Shown here: positions 36,479 to 37,603 of the stretch, piece by piece
Numbering within the stretch: the stretch's first letter is position 1
Layout: each line of letters opens with the position of its first letter
DNA from: Candidatus Iainarchaeum sp.
GTDB lineage: Archaea > Iainarchaeota > Iainarchaeia > Iainarchaeales > GW2011-AR10
Length of the DNA: 37,603 nucleotides
Reading direction: 5' to 3'
Assembly: GCA_016198165.1 (NCBI GenBank)
Contig: JACQJF010000057.1
Span: 1-37,603, forward strand
Notes under the pieces: generated by a model
What the model was told of the DNA's origin: nothing
The model's input: only the letters and a program-made list of their open reading frames with translations
The model's database searches: none
Translations under genes and position numbers: made by a program

Positions 36479-37582
36479 TTATGCCAATTTTTTGAGTTGC
36501 GCGCCGTTTCTCTGCACGATTCTCTGCAGCAATTCGAACTCCGCGACGTTTGCGCAGAAGGTTATTGCCTTGCCGCTTTTGCCCTGGCGTGCAGTCCTTC
36601 CGACCCTGTGGATGTATGTCTCGGTTTCCTCGGGAAAGTCGAAGTTTATCACAAGGTCAATGTTATCGACGTGGATTCCGCGCGCAACAACGTCCGTTGC
36701 AATGAGGACGTGCGATTTTGCGCGCTTGTATTCCTCGATGACCCTGGTCCTCATGTTCTGCTTTTTGTCCCCGTGGATTGCAATTACGCGTATGCGGCGC
36801 CTGAACAACTGCCTTTCAAGCCAGTCGACAGTCCTCTTGGTTCTGCAGAAAACAAGGGTTTTTGAGTTGATTTCCCTGTGCAGGACCGCGTGCAGAGCCT
36901 CGATTTTTTCGCGGCTGTGTACTGGAAGATAAAATTGTTCAACCTCTTCAATAGGCGCGTTGTCAGAGCTAAGGTCGACTATTTCTTTGTCCTTTTTAAG
37001 GTACTTGTCCGCAAGGTCAAGTATCTGCTGGGGCATTGTCGCTGAAAAAAGCATTGTCTGCCTCTCGCGCGGCAAAAAGGAGGCGATTTTTTCAATGTCC
37101 TCCCTAAAACCCATGTCAAACATTTTGTCCGCTTCGTCAAGCACCAGAAACCTTGTCGCGGAAAAATCCAGGACTCTTCTTTCAACCAGGTCAATGAGCC
37201 TTCCGGGCGTGCCGACAATTATCTCGGGTTTTTGCCTGAGCGCCCTTAGCTGGGTTTCAATGCTCTGCCCGCCAAAAACAGCCAGTGCCCTTATGCCGCT
37301 TTCACCCATGAGGGATTCGATTTCAGTTTTCACCTGCAATGCAAGCTCCCTTGTAGGCGTAACCACAAGCGCCGCGTTTTGCGTGCCGGGCAAAATTTTT
37401 TCAATCATTGGAATCGCGAATGCCGCGGTTTTTCCCGTGCCTGTTTTTGATTTTCCGACAATGTCTTTTCCAGCCAGTGCAAGCGGCACGACCTTTTCCT
37501 GCACTTCTGTGGGTTTCTCAAAACCCTTTTTCTGGATGGCCTCTTGAAGGCTATCCTTGATGTTCATTTCACTAAAATACAA
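36479..37582 (-). CDS. DEAD-box ATP-dependent RNA helicase
   Basis: A 367-residue minimal DEAD-box protein. Q motif FEKPTEVQEKVVP, Walker A KSKTGTGKT (44-52), PTRELALQ, TPGRLIDL, LVLDEADKMFDMGF, SAT in LFSATMPQQ, then the second RecA domain TLVFCRTKRTVDWLERQLFR, ATDVVARGIHVDNIDLVINF and HRVGRTARQGKSG. There is no C-terminal extension, as in archaeal eIF4A/DeaD-like enzymes. It would unwind RNA in ribosome assembly, decay or cold adaptation. TTG 37582 has GGAGTGATG 5-6 nt upstream and is therefore a credible start; ATG 37567 is the alternative. Confidence 0.92.
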   Translation of the reverse strand: MYFSEMNIKDSLQEAIQKKGFEKPTEVQEKVVPLALAGKDIVGKSKTGTGKTAAFAIPMIEKILPGTQNAALVVTPTRELALQVKTEIESLMGESGIRALAVFGGQSIETQLRALRQKPEIIVGTPGRLIDLVERRVLDFSATRFLVLDEADKMFDMGFREDIEKIASFLPRERQTMLFSATMPQQILDLADKYLKKDKEIVDLSSDNAPIEEVEQFYLPVHSREKIEALHAVLHREINSKTLVFCRTKRTVDWLERQLFRRRIRVIAIHGDKKQNMRTRVIEEYKRAKSHVLIATDVVARGIHVDNIDLVINFDFPEETETYIHRVGRTARQGKSGKAITFCANVAEFELLQRIVQRNGAQLKKLA

Positions 37583-37603
37583 TTTTCATCACTCCGTTTC
37601 AAA

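Noticed and set aside
1-37603. CRISPR arrays, insertion sequences and integrase genes
   Set aside because: I found no regular direct-repeat/spacer array, no transposase motifs and no integrase, despite the tRNA-adjacent accessory genes.

Overview
This window reads as a chromosomal segment of an archaeon. TATA-like boxes (for example TTTAAATATAA) lie about 26 nt upstream of several start codons, which fits leaderless transcripts, while other genes carry strong GGAGG/GGTGA ribosome sites. There is an archaeal-style tRNA gene interrupted by a small HNH-endonuclease intron, a TruD pseudouridine synthase, a COG1361-type S-layer/ABC export operon, a double-domain Lrp/AsnC regulator, a BofA-like protein and several TTG/GTG starts. 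Gene content and short intergenic spaces would suit a small-genome (DPANN-like) lineage, but the sequence seen here does not prove the phylum.

Left part (1-8400), accessory. A tRNA with an HNH-encoding intron is followed by an unknown small gene. Next comes a three-gene, ATGA-overlapped operon: an AbiEi-like regulator/antitoxin, an AbiEii-like nucleotidyltransferase, and a fusion of a 2H phosphoesterase with a calcineurin-type metallophosphoesterase. Its promoter carries a perfect TGTCATAT-N9-ATATGACA palindrome over the first start codon. This is the best candidate for an undescribed system: a nucleotidyltransferase toxin module with an added RNA-end-processing enzyme. A 3' remnant of an ATP-dependent DNA ligase abuts it. 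After an ABC-F ATPase comes a second, unrelated winged-helix/nucleotidyltransferase pair, then a putative HExxH metallopeptidase pair.

Centre-left (8585-14526). A mostly co-oriented array of small enzymes typical of bacterial gene neighbourhoods: VOC/PhnB-like proteins, YCII, a ferredoxin-like-fold monooxygenase-type protein, a MATE exporter, DUF1428, a tandem SRPBCC protein and an ArsR repressor with its own operator. It looks like a transferred stress/detoxification cassette. The SRPBCC protein appears to be a fusion of two genes that kept the second gene's Shine-Dalgarno site inside the reading frame.

Centre (14577-25018). Small unknown genes; a RelE-like toxin arranged tail-to-tail with a 45-residue RelB-like antitoxin; an F420/NADP-type reductase; an ABC export operon (ATPase, CARDB-type surface protein, MacB/FtsX permease) diverging from a membrane-tethered winged-helix regulator; a PQQ-type sugar dehydrogenase lipoprotein; a Cys-rich four-helix copper-type protein and a cupredoxin lipoprotein; and a quinone-reductase-type dehydrogenase.

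Right part (25123-37582). A minus-strand run of small stress/envelope proteins (39-aa basic protein, Cys-rich lipoprotein, membrane proteins, DUF892 ferritin-like, zinc ribbon, plasmid-stabilization-like, PRC-barrel, BofA), the Lrp-type regulator, a 470-bp structured intergenic region, a sensor kinase/response regulator/KaiC-like operon, a dienelactone-hydrolase lipoprotein that has lost its nucleophile segment, TruD, MsrB and a DEAD-box RNA helicase.
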